Origin: Lineus longissimus
Taxonomy: Eukaryota; Nemertea; Pilidiophora; Heteronemertea; Lineidae
Direction of reading: 5' to 3'
DNA length: 64,000 nt
Assembly (NCBI RefSeq): GCF_910592395.1
Contig: NC_088311.1
Location: 20,092,501-20,156,500 of the forward strand
Made by a program: the position numbers and the translations under genes. Below are positions 1-13,252 of this stretch, one piece after another; the stretch's first letter is position 1, and the number at the start of each line of letters is the position of its first letter. The notes under the pieces are model-generated. The model worked only from the letters and a program-made list of their open reading frames with translations. It did not search any database and was not told the DNA's origin.

Positions 1-704
1 GGTATAGACCGGGCAGCCTGGATCCCAACTTACGGTAGCTTAGGAAACAAGCTAGCATACCACAATCTTAGGGATGAGGTCTGCATGGAATTGAGCGCAG
101 CGCTGACATCTTGTTTTTTTCAGGTGTAACCAACAGAAAACTTATAGGGACTGGGGTGAACAATAGAAATCGGGGGAAATCTGGCAGTACGGAATACCGC
201 AGGCCAGTAGTACAAAGGTGCAGAAGCGAAAAGTTGACACTCATTGAGTTCATTTAACACTTCATCACTAATCATTTTTATCTTGTTATGTATGTCAAAA
301 TATCAAGACACCGAGATCCAGATGGATGATGTTATGTTCCATAAGGTGCTAGCCTAAACTTTTAGAACTTGTCTTCAATAAATGCATTCTTAAAGTAACA
401 CACTACGTAGAAGAGGGCAGACGGTGAATGGCAAGAAACTTATGGTGAGAAATGTAGTTGGCCTAACTGTAAACTGCAAATTTTTTCTTATTTCTCAAGA
501 TTTAGGCAAGATATTGCCTGTGCTTTAGCTAACTCAAGCAATGTTACAGTTCCATGTAGTGCAATAAGCCTTTGTCATGTTACTGTCACACTGGAATGCC
601 TCAGTTGAGATTGCCTTTGGGCCAGTTCCACTCAGACTCAAAGTTTGGCCACCATCTTTCCATCATACATTACATTACATGTATCTCAGGCTTGATTAGA
701 CAAA

Positions 705-740
705 ATTTCAGCTGAGCACCAGGCCCTTGGGCCTCTTGTT
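705..740 (-). mobile_element. Terminus of a dispersed element (second copy at 45379-45414)
   Basis: These 36 bases are the reverse complement of 45379-45414 with one mismatch. The core GAGGCCCAAGGGCCT contains the palindrome GGCCCAAGGGCC, followed in the plus-strand copy by GCTCAGCTGAAAT. Near-identity in opposite orientation 45 kb apart shows an interspersed repeat. Only this end is recognisable here; the flanking DNA does not match the longer copy, so this one is truncated or solo. Confidence 0.7.
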
Positions 741-2087
741 GCAATTCACAAAAATGTCTGATAAAAATCTCATTTTCAAAAATCTTTAGGCGGATTTAAT
801 ACCAATGTCTTTCCTGTTTCCGAATAAGAAAAACATTTTCATGATTTTTTAATACTTATGTGACATGATATTATGATGAAATCTGCAAATATCAAATGCT
901 TGCGAAAAATTTGGCAGTTTAAAGTATCAGCTTGGCACATGTATATATTGTCGAACTGAGAATATATCTTTGTCATGTTTGCGTAAGGTTTGTTGATACC
1001 ATGCTCTAATCTGACAGACGCAAGAAGCAACAAATTTGTTGATATGGCTAAAGGGTTAATTAATGAAAAGCGTTAGATATCACTTGATTTATCACCTCCT
1101 GATATCGCCCAAGGAACATTAAATATTGTTAAAGATATGAGTTGGCTGATTTCAAAGGCAGTATACTTGACTACTCTGGCATGGGAGGAGCAAGGAAAAT
1201 CAGCAATAGATGAAAAGAAAGCTCGGAATGCTGTTCTTAATGATCAAGGGCACCCTATACCATTTCATCTACAAAATACTTTTGATAATCTAAATACTTT
1301 TCAAACAATGATACATAATTCTAACTCACATCCTAATTCCAAACCTTCTATAAGCAATAAATGTAATACTTTTTAAACAAAACAAGATTTATTAGACTAT
1401 ACTGAATTCTTTGATTCGACAGTTGTCATTTTATGAGCAACATGTATGAATTCTGACACCACCTAAAAATAGGCCTATGTTGAACCACCAATGTCATGTA
1501 ACTTTCACCATCAGATTTTAAAGATAAACATTTCAAGAATGCTATGAATATGTATTTTATCAAAACAGTGAACTTTATTAAATCATCTTTATATATACAA
1601 GCAACTATAAATTTGTTCAAATATTTAAACATCCTAAAAGAACACAATATAAATCATCATTAAGTACCTTTATCACCATTTAACGCACAATAAACAGTTG
1701 AAATAAAACTAATTTTATTTACAATTCATTCATTTTTTTAATTCATTAATTTCTTATAATACAAAATACATTACCCTTTCATTATTATAATCTTTCATTA
1801 TCAACATGATCAATGTAGCAACATCATCGTTGATCAAAGACATTGTTCTAAAACCAAGAACAAATAAAGACAAGTCTTTTTTCTTAGTCTTTATTTATTT
1901 TTGATGCAACCTATATTTCAATCACATGAATTAAGCAAGACATTATTTATAAGCTGATATGTAATTAATTATAATTTATTGGACATTCATTTATTGAGCA
2001 TATTAAACATATCCTACGCATCACACACCAAAAGCATTCAACCTAATTACAGAATTTATTAAAACAACCAAATTTGTGATTTACTGT

Positions 2088-2110
2088 TCTTATAGAGAGG
2101 TCCTACTGTA
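2088..2110 (-). mobile_element. Fragment of the AGAACCTCTCT MITE family
   Basis: Read on the minus strand this is TACAGTAGGACCTCTCTATA, matching the start of the element at 20590-20658 and the fragment at 55721-55758 (AGAACCTCTCTCTTAAGGAC). Only the terminal part remains. Confidence 0.45.
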
Positions 2111-4098
2111 CTTAGTTTTGTCTTCAGATTAGAGCATGGTTACTGCAACTACCACAAGGTATCACACTAAAAGTCTAGTTTCACCCTTGGGAAAATATAC
2201 AATAGGAAGGATATATGATCACACTGCAGAACACTAGTTTCCTGTCGATATGTACTGGATTCCATATCAAAGAGTGAGAAATTATACGACAACATGTCTG
2301 TCAATTCCATAAGAGATAAAAAATTCTAAGACAACATGTACACGTACATGTCTGCCAGAGCAATGAACACAATGATTACACATGTTATAGGCCAATGTGG
2401 CCTTGAACCTATGTAGAGACAGCTGAATGACCTTGAGATGTATGTATGAAGTCAAGTTGAAGACCCTGGAAGGTTTAAGTGACATTTGTGGTGTTTAGTT
2501 TACAGGTGTTACCAGGCAGTGAAGTTTAAAGCTGACATGCACACATAAAACCCCATCGGCAAGGTTAGAAAACACAAACACCCAACCATCAAACTGAAAC
2601 ATGATATTGACCCAGCGACTGGTCTCACTTGACTGCACAAACAACAAGTGCATTGACAAGACAGGTCACAGTATTTTCTAACTTTGCCACTGGGGGTTTT
2701 ATGCAAGCATGACAGCTTAACAAAGAGACATGAATATTTGGCAGTTTGCACCATATCATACATGTATATATATTCAGAGTGTAACCATTTTCAAACAAGT
2801 GCATGTGTGCAATCAAAATATATTGAAATCAGCATTACTTCCCAGAAATTATGCCAAAAATGGCTTCGTGAAACTGGATACATTGTAACTGCAGTGCACA
2901 AAATACGAGTCGATGTATGCCTAAAGAAACATTTTTAAATTGACACAGATATTTTAGAAGTCGTGATGCTAACAAATTAAAGGCTCAAAAAGTGACCATT
3001 CAGAAATAAACACAACTAAAATGTGTGAAGAGGAAACGAGTTTAACCAGTTAAGTGAATGAATAACTTATAAACATTTAAAACTTGCTTGAGAAAATTCT
3101 TCGAACCAATATAAGTCATGTTGACTAGAATATGAGAAACAAACAGAGATTTTTTACTTCCGAGTTGCATTATGTTTAGAATGAAACAAGTGGACAGAAA
3201 TAAGACAATACAAGATTACGAGGCCTAAAACAAAATGAAGATATCTTTTCAGCAGTATATTATACTTTATATTTCAAAATACAATTGACTTCTTCAATTT
3301 ATAATATCACCATTTTCAGAGGACGAAACATATACATGTCACCTTCAAGGGTTTATGTAACCAGTTGTTAGGAGCAATTTAAATGTCGTGTGCATATACA
3401 TGTAACACTGTGGGTAATATTTGACCAACTCTGGATAATTGAGGCCCATGTGCTAAAATTTTGCTAAAGAGTTATTGGTAGGGGATGACTTCTCACACAA
3501 ATCTCTTGTCAAATGAAGTTCGATGAACATGTACATAATGACAATCTATTGAGTGAGACATGGACTTTGAATCTACCTTGCTTCAAGTTTAAAATTGAGA
3601 AAACCTCCAAAAAATGTGCAACTTATTTGCTGCGAAACATCACTTTAGTGCCTTTCACACATTTTGATGAAGCTGAAATTCAACATGCTACTCAGTTAGA
3701 CAGAGCTGGCCACATTTTTGTCATCTCAACTTAAATATATTCTGAAACAACTGGACACAACAACTTTATTAGGACAATCTCTCAATAGACTTTCAAAAAA
3801 TATGTTCCATGAGTTCAGAGACTTTTACATTAGCATGGTTCGATATTGTTCCATATTCAAGCAATCACACAGAGAGGCAGAGCAGAAAAGAAAGGAGGTC
3901 TTACTGCCAGTAATCTGCTGTTGTTATCTAGGACATGATAGAATGTGAAAGACTTAGCGACCTGAAGTCAGATTTGTTTAGTCAATCAGGGGCTGTACTA
4001 CCATCGATAGATAGCGACCCAACAACGGAACTGACTATCAAGCCTTGAGTAGGTTTGATTTAACGCAAGTCAGTGCTAAAGCAGATTCCTGCCAATAC

Positions 4099-4208
4099 AC
4101 TACTCCTTAGTTCAGAAGGTTGTGCCCTAGTCAACACTGCATTCCGCTATATCTAGTCGAACAAATGCCATTTTGGCCAGGGCAACACCTTGCAAAATAA
4201 GGAGTAGT
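4099..4208. mobile_element. 110-bp MITE with inverted termini
   Basis: The left end ACTACTCCTTA is repeated exactly in reverse complement at 4198-4208. The similarity continues inward for about 30 bases at roughly 80 percent (GAAGGTTGTGCCCTAG against CAAGGTGTTGCCCTGG). There is no coding capacity. Target duplications are not clear, so the superfamily cannot be assigned. Confidence 0.55.
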
Positions 4209-5596
4209 AAAATCACGTACTTCGGAAAAGTTACTCCTCGTCAATGCATTACCATGCAAATATCCAAGCATAAAAAGTCCTCTCCCTCAAAGCTAAAAAC
4301 CATATGAAAGAAAACCTAACCAAGCCACTGTTCACAAGTGTGTCACAAGCATACCCTGCTATACAGACAGGAAGCAGTCCAATTTTGACGTTCTTAGTTA
4401 TTTAGGTTGAAGAACCAGTGCACATTTCAACACTGCTGGTGTGTAGCTGTCATGAAAATGTGCCCAAGTAGTATTGAAATACCCTGCATAACAAAGAATA
4501 TGTTCAATGGACTCTTTGCCTTGGATGTATAGCACAGTATGCCTGTACATAGTGCAAGCAAAAGCAACTCCATTGCTCAACTAATTGCTCAACCAAGCCA
4601 AGAGTGCTCTGCAAACAGGCGAATTTTGTCCCTGTGACCTGCATCATAGCCATGACGACTTGACGATTAATGGTGATTTAACTATCAGCGGTCGGTTTCC
4701 AACACAATAACCATCCTGTCATGGCTACGTTGCAGGTTGAAGCAACAAAAATCACTGGTCTGCCCAGGGCAAGAGCAAAATGAACTAAAGCGAAATCAAT
4801 ACTTGGCCAAGCACCAGCAAGATTTTATTCGAGATGGCAAATACCCCGCACCAACTACTCAGGTGTATTTGAACAGCATTTCAGAGAGACACTCTAACAA
4901 TCTACAAGTGGTAAATGTTTGCAGCTGAGCGAATTCTCAGAATACAACACAACCAACGGACTCATGACTTCATTTTACTTCAGAAATCAATGCGCATGAA
5001 TTTCTCATGAAGCCAGTCTTGTGAGTACCCATTCGTTTACTCCAGCAACATGTCCCGATTCTGAAAACCGTGGCACTGTCACAGAATAAAGAGATTGGGA
5101 CATGCCAGATGTCTGATTTTCTAAGAATCTGAAAACTCACAAATGGGCTACAATAGACTACAGTAGCATGTCGAGCAAGATGGCCCACAAATCAGACAAT
5201 CACAACTGATTTCCCACAAATGGACCGCAAACATGTCCGCTCATAAAAGCGCGGATGGATTGTAATCAGAGACGGTCAAATGACCATTAGGACGGAAGTA
5301 AGATGGCGGTAAGGATGTGACAACCATGGACATGTCCATCACTAAGTAAATGTTTTACGAGGCTTAGCATAATGACATTATGTCTCGGGTTGCGGAAACT
5401 GTGGCTTATTGTAGATGTGCACACGTTAAATTGTTCTTTACAACAGACATGACAGAGGCAGAGGGCAAAGACAGCCTTCAGAATATGAAAGGACGGGTTC
5501 TTACACAATCAGTAAGATATGTGTTGCACACTAGGGCGAAAATAGGACAGCCCCTTTAAAACGTGTTGCACACTTTGGACGGAAGAAGCAGTCCCT

Positions 5597-6136
<540 letters not shown>

Positions 6137-7713
6137 AATGTGTTGCACACTTGGGCTGACAGTATGACATGTATGACAGTCCCATTAGGACAGGCCCTGT
6201 TAAACGTGTTGCATAAGTGGGATTGTAGGACGGTCCTTCAAAATTTGTTGCACACTTGGGATGGCAATAGGGTGGTTCCATTCGAATGGACTGTATGATA
6301 CTTGGGAGGGCAGTATGACCTATAAATTCTGTTGCACACTTGAACCAGCAGTACGACAGTCCCTATAAAGCATGTTGCACACTTTCGATGGCAGTGTAGA
6401 ACAATCGTTTAAAACATGGACGGTTCCTTTAAATGTGTTTCCAATATGGAACGGCCATTTTTCATGATGCACCATTAGACAGATGAGGAGAAATCCCTGA
6501 AAATGAAGCAAGCACATGCCAAAACCAACAGAGGAAGGACGAAACTGAATCGAACACAATGCTAAGAAAACTTGCAGGCAGCGCAATTTACTCCAGAGAC
6601 TAGCTAAGAAATTTCAGTGCGGACGGTATCTTGCTAATCTTTTGGAGTGACCACCGCCACCTGGTTTTAAAAGCAGTGCACTCGACTGTGAATCGTTGTA
6701 ATAAGCCACACCCACCTCGCACCCTGTGAAAGATTGAAGCTTGAATATGGAACACAAACCAAACCCAGAGGTCAACAGTAAACATGACAGAAGGCCTTTC
6801 GAATAAATTCCTGGTTTCTCATCATCATGCGAGGACTGTGTAAAGTGATTTTTGGAAAGTCATAACCTGCACACGGGTACCACGTAAGCTGCATGCAGTG
6901 ACCAGACAGAGCAAAAGGAGCCGGTCAGTTGCACGCGGCTCACGTAAAGGTTACGTGTAGACTATGGCCGAAACATTTGTGCAACCTTCGCACAGGTTGC
7001 ATGTCTATTGTGATTGGAACTTTAAGTTCTTACTGGTCAACATAACTGCCTTCAAGGAATGTAAGTAACTTTTTAAAAATCTGATGCTGATGAGAAACCA
7101 GAACCATTTTCATTCCGCCCAAACCAACATGCACAACAAACGTTAGCACTCAACGATGAGTTTCTATTTCATGACAGCCGAGGTCTTGTTAACTAGGCCT
7201 TGGAGGAGGGTCGTTAGGTTGCGTTAGTTGCGGTTCTGGCCGGGTTCTTGTTATCTCTAGTTAGGCTTCAGATTCCAAATCCGGTCGGAGGGATCCTAGG
7301 ACAAGATAAAACAAAACCAAAACTGGAGTGAATAAATTGAAATGAAATCCAATGGGATGCTTTTGGATGATGAGGTGTTTCGAATCAGTGAATGTAGGTC
7401 ACAGTGACCTGAATGAATATTTGACAGTTGATGTCAGGGGGGGACTGTATGATGCTGAAACAAATAGTGTTAAATCATTCCTTGAATGTTTGGAGTCTGA
7501 AAGCCAAATTTTGTGAAATTCATCCATGTTTATGGAATCATCCATTGACAAACTCAGTTGATAAAGGGCAGATGGCTGGATGAGTGGATGGGTTATCATG
7601 AAAGGATTCAATTACTGTTTCCTTAATTTTTCCCACACCCTTTCAAGTGTGTAATCATCTCAATAAATTTCCATGATAATTTTACGACATCCCAATAATT
7701 TTCAGACATTTCT

Positions 7714-7951
7714 CAGTGGCGGATCAGGAAATTTTGTAAAAGGAGCACAGCCCCAACCAGATGGCCCTGGTCTTGAAAACAGGGAACCAGAGGGTCCCCC
7801 CAGAAAATTTGAAATATCTGTGCCAAAGATGCATTTTCCAGGCCGCATCTGATGGTAAGATTAGAAGTATCAATGGTACCCCAAACAATCTTGCTCCGGA
7901 ACAAAAAGTAAGGCGCAAGCTGCATGTGCCCTGACCTAAATCCGCCACTTG
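7714..7951. mobile_element. hAT-like MITE with AGTGGCGGAT termini
   Basis: The left end reads CAGTGGCGGATCAGG and the right end is the reverse complement of CAAGTGGCGGATTTAGG. They share AGTGGCGGAT, a terminal sequence common to hAT-like non-autonomous elements in many animals. The roughly 240-bp interior has no intact transposase. No clear 8-bp target duplication was found, so the copy is old or its edges are slightly misplaced. Confidence 0.65.
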
Positions 7952-9388
7952 CTTTTCACAAGTAAAGCTTTTTACACCAAGTGCTCCTGTGCATCAGAGA
8001 CCTATTAGGCGCTCTTGTGGTGAGGTGATTACGTTCGATAGAGTGAAACAGATTGGGCAGTTTGTAATTCAGTCTTCTAATTCTTAGACTGAAGTTCTGG
8101 CTGCAGTTAAGCTAAATTCATCTGCAGACTTGTTTGAATTTGGTAAAGGTCCTTTTAGACATACATGTATCTGCAGCTTCTTTGGAATTCCTCTGCATAA
8201 GAAGCAGAGAACAATATCAGTCTAAGCACAATAGAGTGCATACAGCACATGTTGCTGCTAATGAAAGATTTCAATGTCAGCGCCAATCTGCCCGAGGTCA
8301 AAATTGTCCACATAATGTGATTCAGGTACTAAAACACTATCGTGGTACTGTGCTGCAGTGAAGCACTTCAGTGAGGTGTGCAACATGCTGTGAACACACG
8401 GCAAGCACTGCACTTTTGAACTCACAGGTGGCACAGTGAACCAATTCACAGTGAATCGGCAGTGAGCGTGAAGTGGCCCGGTGAAGAAATCTACATTGAA
8501 ATGGGCGGACATTCATTCGTACAATGCATTCAAACACTGAATGATGTGCATTGCAAACAGCTTGGCAGATTTAAACTGACAGAGCACATGATTGTGAAGA
8601 CCGTTGTCCGTTTGGTGTGATTGGGGAACATAGTGTTGGACAGTTTTTTAAACTTGGTCAAACTATTCATTATGAAGGATACATCTAGTAGGAAGGGCCT
8701 TTAGACATGATTGGAGGAAATGGGGTTGTTGCACAGAGCAAGGTTTAGTGGCAGAGTTTGTTTTCATATCGGTTTTGAAACCGTTCATTATAGAACTTTA
8801 TTTAAAAACTGTTCACTACAAAAGCTACATGTACATTTGTACATCTACAAATAGTATGAAGCTTTAACGATTGGACACCTAAACGATTTAGCTGGGACCC
8901 TCTACCATCAATGGATAACTAAAGCCTAACTAGGGATAACATTCTTAATGTGCACGATTTCCTTACTGTACAGGTCAGAAGAAACATCATCTCTTGCATG
9001 CAACATTTGCAGTAGATTTTAGAAATCCATACATGTACATGTATGAACAGTGAGAAAATCCTTGGCAAAAGTAGCAAGCAACAAAAAATGTTACTTTTAC
9101 CTATACTCTACATGTTGCTACTGATAACTTCATGTGTCTAATTCATTTGTTAGTATTACAACAACCAGAAATAATCTGTGTAATTTGGAACTAGTTTACT
9201 ATGTAAGGTTCAACCATCTGAACTATAATGCCAGATACTGTCTGGAATAACGAATATCAAGAATTACCGGAAACAAAATCTAATGATCTTTTGCAAGAAA
9301 CTGGTGAATAAATCAAAACATGATCTAAATTCTTTTGACAATATTGGAAATATCAAGTCTGTTCCAGAATCAGCCTATTTTCAACTGA

Positions 9389-9562
9389 AATCCTAGAAAT
9401 ATGCGACAGTCTCAAACGTCAGAATGATCAGAAATGAAAATCCTAGGAATATGACAGCCAAGTGTCAGAATGTTCGGAATCCTAGAAATACGACAGCCAA
9501 ATACCAGATTGCTCAGAAATCAACACATGTAGGAATATGACATTAAAATGATACTTCAGAAA
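9389..9562 (+). repeat. Degenerate tandem repeat, four units of 40-50 bp
   Basis: The phrase AATCCTAG(A/G)AATATGACAG recurs at 9389, 9439, 9478 and, more diverged, near 9529. Each is followed by a variant of CAGAATGNTCAGAAAT. No coding potential is evident. Confidence 0.65.
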
Positions 9563-9589
9563 TATAAAAACTCTCCGGGGAGTTTTCCT

Positions 9590-9853
9590 TCTCTAGGGCC
9601 GGATGAGCGTTTGCAACCAAACAGGATGAGTCCATAGCAGTTAATCAAAGTTTCTCTCTTGGTGGGGAACTTTTGATTGAACTGGCAAAGGCACCATATG
9701 CAAGGAACCATGTTCTTACATGTATATCCCAATCAAGGACTAGGCAATTATGGGTTAAGTATCTTGCTCAAGACAAATCAGTAGTGATCCCCTTCCGAGA
9801 GTCGAACCCACAACCTCCTGATTGTCAGCCTTATAGCGCTATGCCAAAATGAA
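9590..9853 (-). mobile_element. tRNA-derived SINE
   Basis: On the minus strand the head (9853 to about 9797) has a box A-like TGGCATAGCGC, then GGAGGTTGTGGGTTCGACTC, which contains an RNA polymerase III box B (GGTTCGANNC). The body that follows includes TCTTGAGCAAGATACTTAACC, a conserved central motif of several fish and marine-invertebrate SINEs. The 3' end is indistinct, near the CTCCCCGG segment at about 9580. The tRNA part cannot fold as a complete tRNA, so this is not a functional tRNA gene. Confidence 0.7.
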
Positions 9854-10370
9854 ATTTCCAAAGAATCAGGTCTCTACAAGGAATAAACTAGCACGACTAA
9901 AGATATCAACAGGAACCATGGACTATCAGTCTGCTACTCAAACGCATGTTAGTCAATGACAACAATGAAGCCTACTGTATCAATAAAGAAAATAAGAAGT
10001 CACATTGATGTTGAGTATTTCATCAATCTAAAATCCTAAAGGTTTTTGACTACATGTAATTCGTTGTTGACACCAACCTGTTATACAGGAAGAGGGCAAT
10101 ACATCTTCAACATAGGACTTGCCACTCACATGTTCAACTGCACGCTGCACTGTGAAGAAATATCACACTTCGGAGATAACTTCCAAAATGAAAACAGCAA
10201 AGGCTTGTGACAAACTAACGTCCGACGTGAACCAATGATGTGACGTTATGGGATGCAACAACTCTGGGTCAGGATTTAGCCGGATATTTAATATTTCAGA
10301 AGGTGTGATGTTTTGGCACTGTGGCGTTGTGGTAAGCACAGCACGAGCATGGCAAGTTGAGGATATACGG

Positions 10371-10880
10371 GATCAGATGTTGAGAACCTCAGTCAGATAT
10401 TGAGAACCTCAGTCAGATATTGAGAAACTCAGTCAGATATTGAGAATCCGGGTCAGATATATTGAGAAACTAAGTCAGATATTGAGAAACTCAGTCAGAT
10501 ATTGAGAATCCGGGTCAGATATATTGAGAAACTCAGTCAGATATTGAGAAACTCAGTCAGATATTGAGAAAATGGGTCAGATATATTGAGAAACTCTATC
10601 AGATATTGAGAAACTCAGTCAGATATTGAGAATCCGGGTCAGATATATGAGAAACTCAGTCAGATATTGAGAAACTCAGTCAGATATTGAGAATCTGGGT
10701 CAGATATATTGAGAAACTCTGTCAGATATTGAGAAACTCGGTCAGATATTGAGAATCTGGGTCAGATATATTGAGAAACTAAGTCAGATATTGAGAAACT
10801 AAGTCAGATATTGAGAACCCATATCAGATATATTGAGAAACTCAGTCAGATATTGAGAAACTAAGTCAGATATTGAGAAA
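10371..10880 (+). repeat. 20/22-bp minisatellite with a 62-bp three-monomer higher-order unit
   Basis: The monomer is GTCAGATATTGAGAAACTCA (20 bp). A 22-bp variant has ATAT inserted as GATATATTGAG. Through most of the array the order is 22-20-20, and the third monomer carries a distinctive tail (AATCCGG, AATCTGG, AAATGG or AACCCATA), giving a repeated 62-bp unit. About eight such units span 510 bp. The array begins with simple 20-bp monomers and ends with AAATATG. Confidence 0.9.
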
Positions 10881-11499
10881 ATATGTATTGACTTATCACA
10901 ATTTATAAAGGTTTAATCTAATTTTTGAGCTGGTTATCTGGCAAATTTTGCCAGCTCATCCTACATGTAGCAGATTTAGCATCATGTTTCTTCATGTTCT
11001 TGTATGTTCTATTGATTTCTTTAAAGCTAACTGGTAAAATGAACACCAACTAGAAATGAATGGATAAAGAGTTTAGTTAAAGACTGGAGAAATAGAGGGA
11101 GACACTATGAAATGACCTGTGGTGACAAGATGACAAAACATTCATGTCCAACTAACACGCCAACGCAAAAGAAGCTAAATGTCAAGGATGAGACTGCTAT
11201 CATGGATCCCTTTATTTTTGCCAGCCTAATAGTTTTTCGCAAACTTTAGGGGTGCGATTAATACAGTGTAAGAAAGAAATGATGGCTATGAATCAAAATA
11301 GTCCAATTTCAGATAAAAAGGCTAGCGGAATTGAAGCTTAAGAAGCAATCATCAGAAGTGTCTGCAAGCTTTGAGTCTCGGCCATAATTTGGGTGGTCTG
11401 ATATGTGTGAGATGCTTTTTGTTGCCAGTTTTTTTCGTGAGACCATGCAGACTAGGCAAGCTGATTATTTCTTCTAGTCCATGACTGATGTAATTTTGT

Positions 11500-11680
11500 T
11501 ACTAGAAAATTGGTCAACTGACCAGTTGGCTTGATTTACTTGACTTACTGAATTGGTCAACTGAGTTTATAAACTGACTAATCTTGCTGGTAGGTCGACT
11601 GCAAAGTTTGCCAACTGGCCATAAGGAGTTGGTCATTTGCAGCAGACATGAACCTTAAATTGGTCAATTGACAATTTTTT
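11500..11680 (+). repeat. Cluster of TTGGTCAACTGA motifs
   Basis: TTGGTCAACTGA or near variants occur at about 11511, 11553 and 11660, and CCAGTTGG or CCAACTGG forms appear between them. The motifs are partly self-complementary. Spacing is irregular, so this is a degenerate repeat of unknown origin. Confidence 0.4.
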
Positions 11681-12264
11681 TACTATGTGGAGCGGTCCAT
11701 CCTTGACACTCAGGCTGCATTCAGGACAACAACATTCACGCCTAATTAACATTTACATTTATATGTGCTACAACTTGACAACATCGTACTGAGTTAGTAT
11801 AAAATGAGGAAGCTAGCAAGAAGAGAGGGGGATGTTCGTGAGTGGGCTCAAGTTGAACCAGTATCAAAATTGCAAACTTCAAAATTTATTTCGTTGTGGC
11901 CTGCAGGTAATGCAAGTGTATACTCCTAGGGCATACGGGGGGAATAGCAATCTTTTCTCAATTGATTTGGGAAGCTCTGTTCTTGGGAAAGTTATTGCTG
12001 AAGACCTTACTATATACACTTATCTGCGATAAGGGACGTTGAGGGTTAACCTTCGTACTGAAAGGGTTAACAACTATCACTGGCTGTAAATGGGTATACC
12101 TCAACATTTCAAGAGGGCCACGTTGTAGCATGAAATCAAACCTGGCCTTAAATGTTTAATTTGACCCGACAAAGGTTGTGTCGAATACAGCTTCAGAGCA
12201 CAGCCAAGCACGCACCCCTCTCTTCCCGCTTAGAGCGCCCTCTTATGTTTGATTGGCTACTTAC

Positions 12265-12375
12265 TTTGGCGACGGCTGGAGTGTAGGCGGCGGAGTGGGA
12301 GGGCCTTGTTCCCGGAGCATGATCAGGGCGGACTCCCTGTGGACAGCAGCATCTCCGGATGGTATATACGCCACA
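12265..12375 (-). CDS. MPDZ: MPDZ/PATJ-like exon: end of PDZ6 and start of following linker
   Basis: The minus-strand acceptor TTGTTCCAG precedes the exon and GTAAGTAGCC follows it. With the two bases carried from the previous exon it starts SVAYIPSGDAAVHRES, which completes the last beta strand of PDZ6 (vertebrate relatives have a ITYVPAEH-like stretch here). It then runs into a proline-rich linker, TPPPTLQPSPK. The exon is 111 nt and ends two bases into a codon, so a further exon outside the window is required. The protein family consists of cytoplasmic scaffolds at tight or apical junctions that tether membrane proteins by their C-termini. Confidence is high because the reading phase and the PDZ6 strand both fit. 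Confidence 0.85.
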
Positions 12376-12581
12376 CTGGAACAAAACATTCAAATCCACT
12401 TCAAAACAGAACATACACTGGAACATCAAATTTGCAAAAATTGTAAGTCAATGCATCAACCATCAAATTTCGGCAGCAAATGCAGAATTTAGCTTATGCC
12501 CACATGTACATTGGACAAATGAACAAAAATGTAGAAAATCAGCATTACCCACTTCACGATACAGTCCAAGTCACACCTTAC

Positions 12582-12783
12582 CTTATTTCGTTCCCGATTA
12601 GGGCAACCCGTCGTTCTATGGCGTGTATCTGTGCATTGGTCGAGTTGCGTAGCGTCTCATTATTAATGCTGACAATGTAGTCACCCGCTCGGATTCGGCC
12701 ATCTTTGTTTATTGCACCGCCTTGCTGCACGGACCGCACAAGGCCACCATTAATGCCCTTATCAACAGCATCTAATGTCACCC
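12582..12783 (-). CDS. MPDZ: MPDZ/PATJ-like exon: core of PDZ6
   Basis: The exon follows acceptor GATCCAG and ends at donor GTAAGG. It encodes 67 residues: VTLDAVDKGINGGLVRSVQQ, then GGAINKDGRIRAGDYIVSIN, then an alpha-B helix region NSTNAQIHAIERRVALIG. This is the body of PDZ6, from beta-B through alpha-B; GDxIxxIN and GGAxxxDGRI are hallmarks of the fold. The carboxylate-binding loop is supplied by the upstream exon. Phase 1 in and phase 2 out match its neighbours. PDZ domains bind C-terminal peptides of membrane proteins and channels; which ligand this one binds cannot be read from the sequence. Confidence 0.96.
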
Positions 12784-13035
12784 CTGGATCAAAACAGAAA
12801 ATATTGAATCAAACACTTCTCATGTTTAGTTGCAGTCCACATTTTGATCTCTGGCATTTTCCAAATCATTATACGAATGAAATATGGCCATGGGTTCCTT
12901 TTTGACAAAGGAAATAGCTCTGGCAGTCGCCAGCATTTACGACTCATTCCAAGCAACTCCATTTGAAGTGATAAGTATAGACCAGTTGAATACTACCTCT
13001 AATTAGCTGCTGTGAGTACTATATACACAACTTAC

Positions 13036-13252
13036 CCAATGGATCCAAACCCTTCTTGATCTTAATGTTACGTTCAAGGGCGTTTGGCAGAGGAGGGATA
13101 TCACCGTAAGCCGTCCATGACCGTGGACTAACATTGGGAGACGACGAGGGTGAGGGTTGCGGAGACTCGCCAAACGCTGATCTAAGGTCACTTGTGGTCG
13201 ATGGCTGCGTCTGAGCATCATGTCCCATGCCCATGGTGATTCCAAGCGCCAC
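13036..13252 (-). CDS. MPDZ: MPDZ/PATJ-like exon: Ser/Pro linker and first strand of PDZ6
   Basis: Acceptor CTCTCCTCAG and donor GTAAGTTG bound a 217-nt exon of 72 codons plus one base. Its first two thirds are low-complexity and rich in Ser, Pro and Thr (GESPQPSPSSSPNVSPRSW). The last 18 or so residues, ALERNIKIKKGLDPLG, form beta-A and the binding loop of PDZ6, in which the usual GLGF is PLGV. The SP sites make the linker a candidate for phosphorylation by proline-directed kinases; that is inference. Phase 0 in and phase 1 out. Confidence 0.92.
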
